Shown piece after piece: positions 8,530-16,338 of a stretch of DNA of 64,000 nt (positions within the stretch are counted from its first letter, which is position 1; every line of letters begins with the position of its first letter). Under the pieces are notes generated by a model, which was not told the origin of the DNA, searched no databases, and was given only the letters and a program-made list of their open reading frames with translations. Source of the DNA: an uncultured Ruminococcus sp. Its GTDB lineage: Bacteria > Bacillota > Clostridia > Oscillospirales > Ruminococcaceae. The stretch covers positions 128,770 to 192,769 of the forward strand of contig CAJTYV010000005.1 in NCBI GenBank assembly GCA_910584195.1, in the 5' to 3' direction. The position numbers were made by a program, and so were the translations under genes.

Positions 8530-8558
8530 ATACTAACATTTTTCTTTTTTATTGTCAA
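8530..8558 (-). promoter_or_regulatory. Candidate promoter of the surface redox operon
   Basis: Minus strand: TTGACA (8553-8558), 17-bp spacer, TAGTAT (8530-8535). The 100-bp leader down to the start contains small palindromes (GTTATGCTAAC at about 8501-8511, and TAGGATA/TATCCTA arms) that could be operators. Confidence 0.6.
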
Positions 8559-8778
8559 GGGTGTATTAAAAACTTCTGCGATTTACATAAAAGAAGTTAG
8601 TATGGTATAACGTGATTTCATTCAAAATATATAACCGCAGATATGATTTATTTTATTTGGCAGAGAACATTTTTAAATTCAAACGAAATACAATGTCCAA
8701 TTTGGTTCATATTTACTTTCATAAACCGTTTGCTTGTTTGAATTTATATTCTGCTGAAAATCTATTTATATGTACACT

Positions 8779-8827
8779 AAACGCTATTGCAAGCTGTACA
8801 AAATATGTATAGTTTGCAATAGCGTTT
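8779..8827. repeat. Long perfect inverted repeat
   Basis: AAACGCTATTGCAA (8779-8792) and TTGCAATAGCGTTT (8814-8827) are perfect 14-bp arms, with further pairing (CT/AG, TACA/TGTA) inside the 21-base spacer. No U-run follows on either side, so it is not a typical terminator. It lies just beyond the 3' end of the candidate 6S RNA. The remaining 8585-8778 stretch shows nothing convincing. Confidence 0.7.
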
Positions 8828-8839
8828 GGCATATAATAT

Positions 8840-9038
8840 AAAAAATCCGCCTTGCCGTTCATATAGCGAATAAAACCCGCACGAAGCAGGTGGGTAAACG
8901 CCCGAATGCTTCTCGCTCCCTTCTTCCGCATTGCGGGAGGTCTGCAGTCCACAGCCGGAGCTGAATTCCCTTATAAGATGTGTTGGATTATAAAAAACTA
9001 TATTGTATCGAACAAGGCAGATATTTTATCTTTGATAT
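8840..9038 (-). ncRNA. ssrS: Structured small RNA, probably 6S RNA
   Basis: A near-consensus promoter feeds a transcript of about 199 nt with no credible reading frame. Its ends pair through a 10-bp closing stem (9013-9022 with 8845-8854, one G-U) and the 3' arm runs straight into six U residues (8840-8845). Inside there is a CTCCC/GGGAG stem and a CCCAC/GTGCGGG hairpin. Closing stem, interior bubble, terminal stem and length are those of 6S RNA, which binds housekeeping RNA polymerase. Identity rests on architecture, not on an alignment. Confidence 0.5.
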
Positions 9039-9044
9039 GTATGT

Positions 9045-9073
9045 ATTATACCACACTTTTCTAAAAAAATCAA
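9045..9073 (-). promoter_or_regulatory. Promoter of the small RNA
   Basis: Minus strand: TTGATT (9068-9073), 17-bp spacer, TATAAT (9045-9050); start predicted about 9038. Confidence 0.8.
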
Positions 9074-9115
9074 GTATTTTATAAAAAAAGTTGTTAATTT
9101 TTTACGAACAGAAAA

Positions 9116-9430
9116 TCACTCATCTTCCGACTCGTCATCGTACATATCCATCGCCTCTTCCATACGTCGAAGGAAAAACTCTGAAACCTCCATAAATTCC
9201 TCGTCATCGTCAATTGATGCAAGAATTTCCTCACCATCCTCGCAAATTGTTTTAAGGATAACAATGTCACAATCGGCATTCAGAAAATCCTCGTCCTCAA
9301 TAGCAGGTACCATAGCGTAATACTGCTCTCCTTTAAGCTCAGCAGCGTCTATAAGCTCAAAATTCTTCTTATTTCCGTCACTGTCTATAAGCTCAAAAAG
9401 CTCAGGGGTGTATTCGTTCATTTCTGACAT
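9116..9430 (-). CDS. DUF1292 domain-containing protein (YrzB-like)
   Basis: 104 residues, very acidic, with the DUF1292 core: a strand pair around FELIDSDGNKKNFELID, then YYAMVPAIEDED and VILKTICEDGEE, ending in an acidic tail. These small cytoplasmic proteins are common in Firmicutes and have no established function. Here it forms its own unit with a promoter at 9471-9499, GGAG before the ATG, and the small RNA downstream. Confidence 0.88.
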   Translation of the reverse strand: MSEMNEYTPELFELIDSDGNKKNFELIDAAELKGEQYYAMVPAIEDEDFLNADCDIVILKTICEDGEEILASIDDDEEFMEVSEFFLRRMEEAMDMYDDESEDE

Positions 9431-9470
9431 ATTTTACTCCATTCCGGCATCTCTGCCACTTGATATTACA

Positions 9471-9499
9471 ATTATACACCATATCGACATAAAAATCAA
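9471..9499 (-). promoter_or_regulatory. Promoter of the DUF1292 gene
   Basis: Minus strand: TTGATT (9494-9499), 17-bp spacer, TATAAT (9471-9476). Confidence 0.75.
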
Positions 9500-9545
9500 G
9501 TGGAAAATTAATAAAAACAGAAACATCGAAATACTCCCGACAGGT

Positions 9546-10046
9546 TTATGGTTCAACTTCAACGGCGCGGCCTGCCGCAAGACTTGCCTGACAATCAATA
9601 TACCGCTGATTGCTGCTGCCGCGAAATTTTATTTTCCAGTCTTTTTTTTCTAAAATAAACGGTCCGTCCACAAGATAATCAGTAACTTTGAGAAGCTCCC
9701 CCCAACCATTTTTATCACGGTTACAGTAAAGTTCCTCGAAAGTAAAACCTGTGTAAGTCACAATATTTAATCCGAGACTTTTGATCTCGCGCCCAAAATA
9801 AGCGAGTATTTCCGATTGCATAAAAGGCTCTCCGCCACTGAATGTAACACCGTCCAAAAGCGGATTAGCTTTTATTTTTTCAAGAAGATCTGCCGTATCT
9901 CTATCCTCACCGCCGTCAGGGTCATGAGTTTGAGGATTATGGCAGCCCTCACAATGATGAGGGCAGCCTTGAGTAAAAACAGTAAATCTGATTCCCGGTC
10001 CGTCAACGATCGAATCATTTGCGATTCCTGATATTTTCAATATCAT
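9546..10046 (-). CDS. nrdG: Anaerobic ribonucleoside-triphosphate reductase activating protein
   Basis: Radical SAM enzyme that puts the glycyl radical on NrdD. The 4Fe-4S motif CPHHCEGC (about 29-36) is present, with GPGIRFTVFTQG just before it and the GGEP SAM motif (about residue 71). 166 aa is usual for NrdG. It starts 12 bases after nrdD with AGAGGA as ribosome site, so the two are co-transcribed. Confidence 0.96.
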   Translation of the reverse strand: MILKISGIANDSIVDGPGIRFTVFTQGCPHHCEGCHNPQTHDPDGGEDRDTADLLEKIKANPLLDGVTFSGGEPFMQSEILAYFGREIKSLGLNIVTYTGFTFEELYCNRDKNGWGELLKVTDYLVDGPFILEKKDWKIKFRGSSNQRYIDCQASLAAGRAVEVEP

Positions 10047-10058
10047 ATATTTCCTCTG

Positions 10059-12377
10059 TTATACGTTATGCTTGACTCTGTCATGCTCTTCAGCGCGCTT
10101 TCCGTTGTTGAATCGATCGAGAGTTCCTACAAGATAGCCTGTAATTCGCCTGATACGGTCAAAAGCCACACTATCCTTATGTTCGCTTCGTCCACAGCAG
10201 GGACATACGTCTCCAATTATACCGGTATATCCGCAGCAGGGATCACGATCAACAGGATGATTGATAGCTCCGTAGCCAATACCCGACTCTTTCATACAGC
10301 GTACTACTTTCTCAAATGCTGAAAGATTCTCCAAAGGATCGCCGTCAAGCTCAATATAACTGATGTGACCCGCGTTGGTAAGCTCATGATACGGAGCTTC
10401 TATCTTTATTTTTTCAAAAGCGCTTATCGGATAATACACGGGAACATGGAAAGAATTAGTGTAGTAATCCCTGTCGGTAACCCCTTCTATAATACCATAT
10501 TTTTTTGCATCCATACGTACAAATCGTCCGGAAAGTCCCTCTGCCGGAGTCGCCAAGAGTGAGAAATTCAATCCGGTACGCTTGGATTCTTCGTCAAGGC
10601 GATTTCTCATAGCCGTAATTATTTCAAGTCCAAGTTCCTGTGCTTCTTCGCTTTCGCCGTGATGACTGCCTATAAGAGCTTTCAAAGTTTCTGCAAGTCC
10701 GATAAAACCAACGGAAAGAGTACCGTGTTTAAGTATCTCCCCTACTGTATCATCTGCGGAAAGCTTATCGGAATCTATCCAAATACCTTGTCCCATAAGA
10801 AAGGGATAATTTCTGACACGTTTCTGAGCTTGAATACGATAGCGGTGCATAAGCTGATCTATGGCAAGCTCCATCATCTCATCAAGTTTATCGAAGAAAA
10901 GTCCAACATTATGATTTGATTTGATAGCAAGACGAGGCAGATTGATAGAAGTAAAGCTAAGATTTCCTCTGCCTGTGACAATCTCTTTTTCCTTGTCGTA
11001 ATTATTGCCTATAACTCTCGTGCGGCATCCCATGTAGGCTATTTCCGTATCGGGATTGCCTTCTTTGTAATACTGTAAGTTAAAAGGTGCATCAATGAAT
11101 GAAAAGTTCGGGAAAAGTCTTTTTGCAGAAACTCTGCATGCAAGCTTGAAAAGGTCATAATTCGGATCGGTCGGATTATAATTCACACCATCCTTGATTT
11201 TAAAAATATGTATGGGAAATATCGGTGTTTCACCGTTTCCGAGACCTGCTTCCTGAGCGAGAAGAACATTTTTTATAACCATTCTGCCCTCTGGAGTTAT
11301 GTCAGTACCGTAGTTTATTGAACTGAACGGAGTCTGTGCACCCGCACGGCTGTTCATTGTATTAAGATTGTGAATAAGCGCCTCCATTGCCTGATAAGTA
11401 GCGCGATCGGTTTCTTTTTCAGCATTCCTGCGGGAAAAATCCTGTATTTTCAAGGCAATATCCATATCAACGTATGAAACAAGCAATTCGAGTTCCTTTT
11501 CACGATATCCGTTATCATCAGCTAAATTAGGCTTCAAATCATACTTTTCAGACATTTCCTTTTTGATAAGCTTTGAAGTTTCAATACCGTTTTCCACACC
11601 GCCAATAAGCTCCAGCGCTCTTCCGACATTCTGAATATATTTTGAAGCATAAGTTTTCTTTACTCCGTCTGCCATTGCATAATCAAAAGTCGGAACGCTT
11701 TGTCCGCCGTGCTGATCATTTTGATTAGACTGAATGGCAATACACGCAAGTGCAGAATAGCTTGAAATATCGTTAGGCTCTCTTAAAAATCCATGTCCTG
11801 TAGAGAAACCGTTTGTGAAAAGTTTTTTAAGATCTATCTGAGTACATGTAGTGGTAAGAGTATAAAAGTCAAGGTCGTGTATATGAATGTCACCGTTTCT
11901 GTGTGCTTTGGAATGTTTTGGATCAAGAACATACATTCCGTAATATTCTTTCGCAGACACAGAACCGTATTTAAGCATTGTACCCATTGCGGTATCTCCG
12001 TCAATATTGGCATTTTCGCGCTTTATATCACTGTCTTTTGCATCGCTGAAAGTCAATTCGTTGAGAACACACATAAGATTTGTTTTCATTTCCCGCGAAC
12101 GCGTTCTCTCATAGCGGTAAAGTATGTAAGCTTTTGCCGTTTTTGCATGACCATTCTCAATAAGAACCTTTTCAACCAAGTCCTGGATCTCCTCAACAGT
12201 AGGTATCTTACCCGGGTTCTTCTTTTCATAAAGATCACACACTTCAGCTGCAATCTCCATAGCAGTCGACATGTCTGTGCCTCCGCAGGACTGAGCCGCC
12301 TTAAAAATAGCGCTGGCTATTTTTTCAACGTTAAAAGGAACTTTTCTTCTGTCTCTCTTAATAATATGAATTATCAT
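10059..12377 (-). CDS. nrdD: Anaerobic ribonucleoside-triphosphate reductase
   Basis: Makes dNTPs without oxygen through a glycyl radical. An ATP-cone domain (about 1-95, IIKRDRRKVPFNVEKI) is followed by the catalytic barrel. Near the C-terminus are four Cys for zinc (CCGYTG, CPCCG) and the RRITGYLVG segment that carries the radical Gly. The ATG at 12377 is chosen because GGAGG lies 9 bases upstream; an in-frame start at 12452 would lie inside the -35/-10 region. 772 aa. Probably repressed by NrdR through the box in its leader. Confidence 0.96.
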   Translation of the reverse strand: MIIHIIKRDRRKVPFNVEKIASAIFKAAQSCGGTDMSTAMEIAAEVCDLYEKKNPGKIPTVEEIQDLVEKVLIENGHAKTAKAYILYRYERTRSREMKTNLMCVLNELTFSDAKDSDIKRENANIDGDTAMGTMLKYGSVSAKEYYGMYVLDPKHSKAHRNGDIHIHDLDFYTLTTTCTQIDLKKLFTNGFSTGHGFLREPNDISSYSALACIAIQSNQNDQHGGQSVPTFDYAMADGVKKTYASKYIQNVGRALELIGGVENGIETSKLIKKEMSEKYDLKPNLADDNGYREKELELLVSYVDMDIALKIQDFSRRNAEKETDRATYQAMEALIHNLNTMNSRAGAQTPFSSINYGTDITPEGRMVIKNVLLAQEAGLGNGETPIFPIHIFKIKDGVNYNPTDPNYDLFKLACRVSAKRLFPNFSFIDAPFNLQYYKEGNPDTEIAYMGCRTRVIGNNYDKEKEIVTGRGNLSFTSINLPRLAIKSNHNVGLFFDKLDEMMELAIDQLMHRYRIQAQKRVRNYPFLMGQGIWIDSDKLSADDTVGEILKHGTLSVGFIGLAETLKALIGSHHGESEEAQELGLEIITAMRNRLDEESKRTGLNFSLLATPAEGLSGRFVRMDAKKYGIIEGVTDRDYYTNSFHVPVYYPISAFEKIKIEAPYHELTNAGHISYIELDGDPLENLSAFEKVVRCMKESGIGYGAINHPVDRDPCCGYTGIIGDVCPCCGRSEHKDSVAFDRIRRITGYLVGTLDRFNNGKRAEEHDRVKHNV

Positions 12378-12392
12378 AAGATCTAACCTCCA

Positions 12393-12408
12393 ACACAATA
12401 TATTGTAT
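12393..12408 (-). promoter_or_regulatory. NrdR-box-like operator
   Basis: ACACAATATATTGTAT (plus strand) matches the NrdR consensus ACACWATATATWGTGT at all but one position. It lies between the predicted nrdD transcription start (about 12424) and the ribosome site. NrdR usually uses two tandem boxes; a second copy of the 12-bp core is at 12593-12604. Confidence 0.6.
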
Positions 12409-12430
12409 CTCCGTTTCTCTATCTTATAAT

Positions 12431-12459
12431 AGTATAATCGAAAATCCACCATTTGTCAA
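12431..12459 (-). promoter_or_regulatory. Promoter of nrdDG
   Basis: Minus strand: TTGACA (12454-12459), 17-bp spacer, TATACT (12431-12436). Confidence 0.8.
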
Positions 12460-12585
12460 TTGTATATTTTAACAACAGATTCTCCTTGTTTTACTATTTT
12501 TTTAGGCTACATCTACAATAAAATCATTTAAAAATAACTTATTGGCTATATTGCGTCATTTTTAAATTGCTGTAAAAACAAGTAA

Positions 12586-12613
12586 AGCTGCCACAATATA
12601 TTGTGTGGCAGCT
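12586..12613 (-). terminator. Hairpin terminator containing an NrdR-box-like palindrome
   Basis: AGCTGCCACA and TGTGGCAGCT form a 10-bp stem just after the 12622-13467 gene, followed on the minus strand by TTTACTTGTTTTT. The centre reads ACAATATATTGT, the same 12-bp core as the nrdD box. Confidence 0.65.
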
Positions 12614-12621
12614 AAAATAAA

Positions 12622-13467
12622 TTAAACTGTATGAGTTAAAATATATTCAATTATCTTGTCAAATCCACGCTTTGATAAAGTCAGCGACTCATATGACCAG
12701 TATTCCTCATTTAATTTTCCGTCCTCTGATTTGAGAGCAGTATTTGTATCTATACAATAAATTTCCAAATTATTGCACATCATCAGAAGCTTATTATTAT
12801 AATCGTTAATAGTTTCATTTGTAAGAGTGTCCGAGTCGTATAATACAGGTGGATACTGCATTACATATATTTCCATATCCGGAAGCGATGATTTAAAAGC
12901 GTTTACAAGGCTTGTATATGATACTATCATGTCATCAGCCGAAACTGCGCCGAGCTCACTTCCCAGCATTATATAAAGAGTTTCGGGTTTCTTTTGCTTA
13001 ATTATATCATACGCTGAAAGCGAACCGAAGCTGCTTGGAAGCTTAACCGACATTATATTTGAGGTGTTTATATCATTGCCGCCGAACACATTACCCTCTC
13101 CGAATCCTGAATTCATATCTGCAAGGGTAGAGTCCGTTATGAGACAGCAGTTGTCAAAATAAGAAATATCAAGCTTTTCTGACTGCGGAATAGGGTTAAC
13201 CGCTTTTTCGATTTTATTTTCATTGTCAGCCGCATCGGACGGTTTATCTGAATTTAATGATGATTCTTTTGGAAAAGACTCAACAGTAGATATTCCAAAC
13301 TCATCATTTAAAAAATTATCGTTCAAATTAGCGGACAACATATATAATACAAAGCAGGCTGCAAAAGATAAAATAAATATCATAAGCAGCGTCCCAAAAC
13401 GAAATCTCACTTTCGGATGCCCTTTTTTCTTTCCTTTTCCGCGCTTAACTGTTCTGTTTGTTTCCAT
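12622..13467 (-). CDS. Membrane-anchored SGNH-hydrolase-like protein, possibly inactive
   Basis: 281 residues: a Lys/Arg-rich start, one transmembrane helix (about 29-48), a Ser/Asp/Glu-rich linker, then an alpha/beta domain of about 180 residues with SGNH-like layout outside the membrane. The block I position reads TDSTLADMN instead of GDS, ETLYIMLGSE stands where the GGND block is expected, and the final LTLSKRGFDKII lacks the catalytic Asp-x-x-His. It is therefore probably a non-catalytic or divergent family member. GGAG precedes the ATG at 13467. Confidence 0.6.
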   Translation of the reverse strand: METNRTVKRGKGKKKGHPKVRFRFGTLLMIFILSFAACFVLYMLSANLNDNFLNDEFGISTVESFPKESSLNSDKPSDAADNENKIEKAVNPIPQSEKLDISYFDNCCLITDSTLADMNSGFGEGNVFGGNDINTSNIMSVKLPSSFGSLSAYDIIKQKKPETLYIMLGSELGAVSADDMIVSYTSLVNAFKSSLPDMEIYVMQYPPVLYDSDTLTNETINDYNNKLLMMCNNLEIYCIDTNTALKSEDGKLNEEYWSYESLTLSKRGFDKIIEYILTHTV

Positions 13468-13497
13468 ATACACACTCCGAAACATTTTCTCTATTCT

Positions 13498-13526
13498 ATT
13501 ATACCCGCTTTTAAAAAAATTTGCAA
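13498..13526 (-). promoter_or_regulatory. Promoter of the SGNH-like gene
   Basis: Minus strand: TTGCAA (13521-13526), 17-bp spacer, TATAAT (13498-13503). Confidence 0.7.
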
Positions 13527-13706
13527 GTACTTTTTATCAATTTATCCATGTTATATTTTTAACGATATTTTCAAAAAAATTACCACCGAGTAAAGTCTCA
13601 AAATATAACAAAAACATTTTTACACAGAATTAATTCCTATCTTTTACGTCATCTATATTTTTCGTCTTAATTCTAAAACATTAAACTAAAATCCGAGTAA
13701 CTATAT

Positions 13707-14036
13707 TTAAACTGCCTCTCGTTTTTTATAGTTTATTCCCCATCGTTCCATAGCGTCCAGAATCGGCATCATACTGTGACCCAATTCGGTAAGGGTATAT
13801 TCTACTCTCGGCGGAACTTCGGGAAACACTTCTCTTGTCAGGATGCCGTTTCCCTCCATATCACGCAGATTGGAAGTCAGGACTTTTTGTGAAATTCCCG
13901 TTACGGACTTTTTCAGTTCTCCGAAACGTTTCGTACCGCTTCTTAAATCACGGAGAATCAGGACTTTCCATTTATCGCCGATCAGCATCAGTGTTGTCTC
14001 TACCGGACAAGCCGGCAATTCAGTTTTATTTGTCAT
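13707..14036 (-). CDS. HxlR-family winged-helix transcriptional regulator
   Basis: 109 residues. It shows the family hallmarks: CPVE near the N-terminus with a Cys that in relatives can sense thiol-reactive compounds, LIGDKWKVLILRDL, RFGELKKSVTGISQKVLTSNLRDME (recognition helix region) and VEYTLTELG. The ATG at 14036 follows AAAGGA. It is divergent from a metallo-beta-lactamase-fold gene, which it probably controls through the palindrome at 14159-14174. Confidence 0.92.
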   Translation of the reverse strand: MTNKTELPACPVETTLMLIGDKWKVLILRDLRSGTKRFGELKKSVTGISQKVLTSNLRDMEGNGILTREVFPEVPPRVEYTLTELGHSMMPILDAMERWGINYKKREAV

Positions 14037-14158
14037 AATGCTATTCCTTTCAATAGTATCAAATTGACTGTAATATTCTCTTAGATATATTTTAGCATAT
14101 CCGCGAGAAAAAATCAAGAAAAAATTTTTCAGCGAATTTTTCCCGAAACGCCACAAAG

Positions 14159-14174
14159 GTTACTTCGAGGTAAC
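14159..14174. promoter_or_regulatory. Palindromic operator candidate between hxlR-like and MBL genes
   Basis: GTTAC-TTCGAG-GTAAC is a perfect 5-bp inverted repeat centred in the divergent intergenic region, flanked on both sides by GCCACAAA copies. The location fits an HxlR-type operator. Confidence 0.5.
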
Positions 14175-14300
14175 TATGCCACAAAAAAGTGCCTACTTTA
14201 CAAATGAAAAAAGCTGTAGTATCATAGAATCATGGAAAGAGATACAGCGCTGAAATCTCCCGAAAAAACAAATTAATCATATTTTCAGGAGGAATTTATT

Positions 14301-15092
14301 ATGAACAAGAATACATTTACAGCAGTGAAGCTTGCAAAGGGCGAGATGAACGTTTACGACTTCGGAGCAGTGAAGCTCCATGCTTACAAGACTAACGACT
14401 TTATTGACGATGAGGTTTTTATCGTCGAAAAGAACGGCAGAGCTGTCGTTATTGAATCTCCATGTTTCTTTGATAACAATAAAGAACTTGCGGAGTATCT
14501 GAAAGACATTGAAGTCGAGGGAATTCTCGTTGCTTACCACGGTGCTGGAGCAACATTTCTACCGGATGTTCCGAAGTATGCAACGCAGAATGCAGCAGAT
14601 TACTCTGCAAACGGCGGCGGTAAGGCTCTGATCAATAACTTCACAACAGCATTTGGTGAGATTTTCGATAATTCTGTTCACTGGATCACAAACATCATTG
14701 GCGAAGGAAAAGTCACAATTGGCGGCATTGATTTTATCATCAAGCAGACCTCTGAAGCATTTGACGTAGAGATTCCCGAAATCAACGCAGTTTACACACA
14801 TATGCTCGGTCATGATTGTCACTCTATCGTTGCAGGTGCAGGTCACGCAGATGCCATTGTTGCACAGCTGAATGACTATATCGCAAAAGGTTACGACTTG
14901 ATTTTGACATCTCACTATACGCCGGAGGATCTGAAAGATGCTCAGACCAAAATCGACTATCTGGAAAATCTGAAAGCAATTGCTGAAAAATGCGCCAATG
15001 ACGATGAATTCAAGGCAGAAGTCCATAAGCAGTATCCAAATTACAGCGGCGAAAATTATCTTGATATGACAGCAGGATTTTTCTTTTCATAA
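14301..15092 (+). CDS. Metallo-beta-lactamase-fold protein, atypical metal site
   Basis: 263 residues with MBL-like order: VYDFGAVKLHAY, FIVEKNGRAVVIESP, then ILVAYHGAGATF where HxHxDH is expected. Only one His of that motif is kept; later His occur in HMLGHDCHS and ILTSHY. Catalysis by the usual dinuclear site is doubtful. AGGAGG precedes the ATG. Isoleucine is encoded almost only by ATC/ATT and leucine often by CTG, unlike the ATA-rich neighbours, which suggests acquisition together with the divergent HxlR regulator. Confidence 0.75.
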   Translation: MNKNTFTAVKLAKGEMNVYDFGAVKLHAYKTNDFIDDEVFIVEKNGRAVVIESPCFFDNNKELAEYLKDIEVEGILVAYHGAGATFLPDVPKYATQNAADYSANGGGKALINNFTTAFGEIFDNSVHWITNIIGEGKVTIGGIDFIIKQTSEAFDVEIPEINAVYTHMLGHDCHSIVAGAGHADAIVAQLNDYIAKGYDLILTSHYTPEDLKDAQTKIDYLENLKAIAEKCANDDEFKAEVHKQYPNYSGENYLDMTAGFFFS

Positions 15093-15139
15093 AAAATTAT
15101 TTCAGAGATTATTCGTTAAGACAGTCTCCATTTTTTAAA

Positions 15140-15177
15140 ACTCTCCCCCGATTCTGTAATTAGAATCGGGGGAGAGT
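15140..15177. terminator. Strong bidirectional terminator
   Basis: A 16-bp perfect stem (15140-15155 with 15162-15177, arm ACTCTCCCCCGATTCT) with a 6-base loop. T-rich sequence flanks it on the minus side. It separates the converging MBL and acetyltransferase genes. Confidence 0.88.
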
Positions 15178-15203
15178 GCAGACATAAGCTTTTATTTTAT
15201 ATG

Positions 15204-15860
15204 TTATTGTACAACAATTGAATGTGAATGAATATAAAATTCCTCCTGACTTGGCTGCCATGCCTTGATTTTAGGCGGAAAGAGCCTGTCATATTCCTCC
15301 ACTGCCCCAACGTCGCCGCATAACTCGTCTACATTACTGGGATGATAAAACCATTTTCTGCCATCGAGAGCGTTATCTCTAAGAACTTTTACAAGCAAGG
15401 GAGCAGGGAAAATATCGCCTTCAAAACATACATTGTATTTCCTGCAGCTTTTGTATCCGCGAGCAACATAATTATCGGGATTACCGAAATTCACCACGGT
15501 ATCGTAGCCCATTTTCTTTACAATTTCAAAGGTATGTTCGAGAAGAGCTTTACCATACCCCATTCGCTGAAAACCGGGACGAATGCAAATCGGACCCATT
15601 GTGACAACCGGTTTTATATTGCCGTTTTCGTCTGTAAGCTTAGATTTTGTGTACATAATACAGCCGATAATTTTTTCGCCGGCTTCAATAATATGAGCCA
15701 ACTCCGGAATAAAATCCTCATGATTTCTCATTACATGGATAAGATAATGCTCATCACAACCGGGAACACTTAAATTCCAAAACGCTTCACGGGCAAGATT
15801 CTCAACTTCATAGTAATCTTTCTTTGTTTCCAAACGGATAATATAGTCATTTTTATTCAT
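15204..15860 (-). CDS. GNAT family N-acetyltransferase
   Basis: 218 residues with a GNAT fold: IIGCIMYTKSKL strand, MGPICIRPGFQRMGYGKALL (acetyl-CoA pyrophosphate loop RPGFQRMGYG) and a GYDTVVNFGNPDNYVARGY C-terminal part. Similar proteins in Clostridia are annotated as N-acetyltransferases of unknown substrate. The ATG at 15860 follows AGGAGG perfectly. The leader contains a 10-bp hairpin with a CCTCC strand. Confidence 0.88.
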   Translation of the reverse strand: MNKNDYIIRLETKKDYYEVENLAREAFWNLSVPGCDEHYLIHVMRNHEDFIPELAHIIEAGEKIIGCIMYTKSKLTDENGNIKPVVTMGPICIRPGFQRMGYGKALLEHTFEIVKKMGYDTVVNFGNPDNYVARGYKSCRKYNVCFEGDIFPAPLLVKVLRDNALDGRKWFYHPSNVDELCGDVGAVEEYDRLFPPKIKAWQPSQEEFYIHSHSIVVQ

Positions 15861-15892
15861 TGTTTTTCCTCCTGAAAGTGCTGACACAACAC

Positions 15893-15928
15893 GGGAGGTT
15901 TGTTTAAGATAGTATTTGCAAACCTCCC
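15893..15928 (-). promoter_or_regulatory. Leader hairpin upstream of the acetyltransferase
   Basis: GGGAGGTTTG and CAAACCTCCC are perfect 10-bp arms with a 16-base loop. The AACCTCC strand nearest the gene could instead pair with the Shine-Dalgarno AGGAGG about 20 bases downstream, so two alternative folds are possible. Confidence 0.45.
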
Positions 15929-15998
15929 CGTTTACACTGCTATCTCAGGTCTGTTATTATTATTCAAACAACAATCTCCTTAATTAATTATAAAACTT

Positions 15999-16029
15999 AA
16001 GGCAAAATTACATTATGTAACTTTGCCTT
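15999..16029 (-). terminator. Terminator after tRNA-Ser(CGA)
   Basis: AAGGCAAAGTTACAT / ATGTAATTTTGCCTT on the minus strand forms a near-perfect stem (one mismatch), directly after the tRNA CCA end, followed by AAGTTTTAT. Confidence 0.75.
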
Positions 16030-16118
16030 TGGCGCAGTGGGTGGGATTCGAACCCACGTCCCTCAAGGGGCATCATGATTTCGAGTCATGTCCGTTATGA
16101 CCACTTCGATACCACTGC
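16030..16118 (-). tRNA. tRNA-Ser(CGA)
   Basis: 89 nt with acceptor GCAGTGG/CCACTGC, discriminator G and encoded CCA, GGTTCGAATCC T-arm, anticodon loop CTCGAAA (anticodon CGA, reads TCG) and a long variable arm, as for a class II serine tRNA. Confidence 0.95.
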
Positions 16119-16195
16119 ATAATAAATTTAAGAATAGCTCCCAAAAAGTCATAAATCAAATTCATCGAAGCATATTCTTTTATTGAACCTTTAAT

Positions 16196-16224
16196 ATTAT
16201 ATCATACTTCTAAAAATAAATCAA
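16196..16224 (-). promoter_or_regulatory. Promoter of tRNA-Ser(CGA)
   Basis: Minus strand: TTGATT (16219-16224), 17-bp spacer, TATAAT (16196-16201). Confidence 0.78.
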
Positions 16225-16273
16225 GTGTTTTTATAAAAATAATTTTTATAACAAATTAAGACACGATATTTTC

Positions 16274-16302
16274 TTGACATTTTCTTCAATATACGATATA
16301 AT
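16274..16302 (+). promoter_or_regulatory. Promoter of smpB operon
   Basis: TTGACA (16274-16279), 17-bp spacer, TATAAT (16297-16302), a full consensus promoter. Confidence 0.85.
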
Positions 16303-16338
16303 TATAAATATTATAATGATTTTGATTGGAGTAAAACT

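Noticed and set aside
8612..8952. Short open frames of about 66 and 77 codons on either strand
   Set aside because: They overlap the structured RNA and the inverted repeat, lack ribosome sites and have no recognisable composition.
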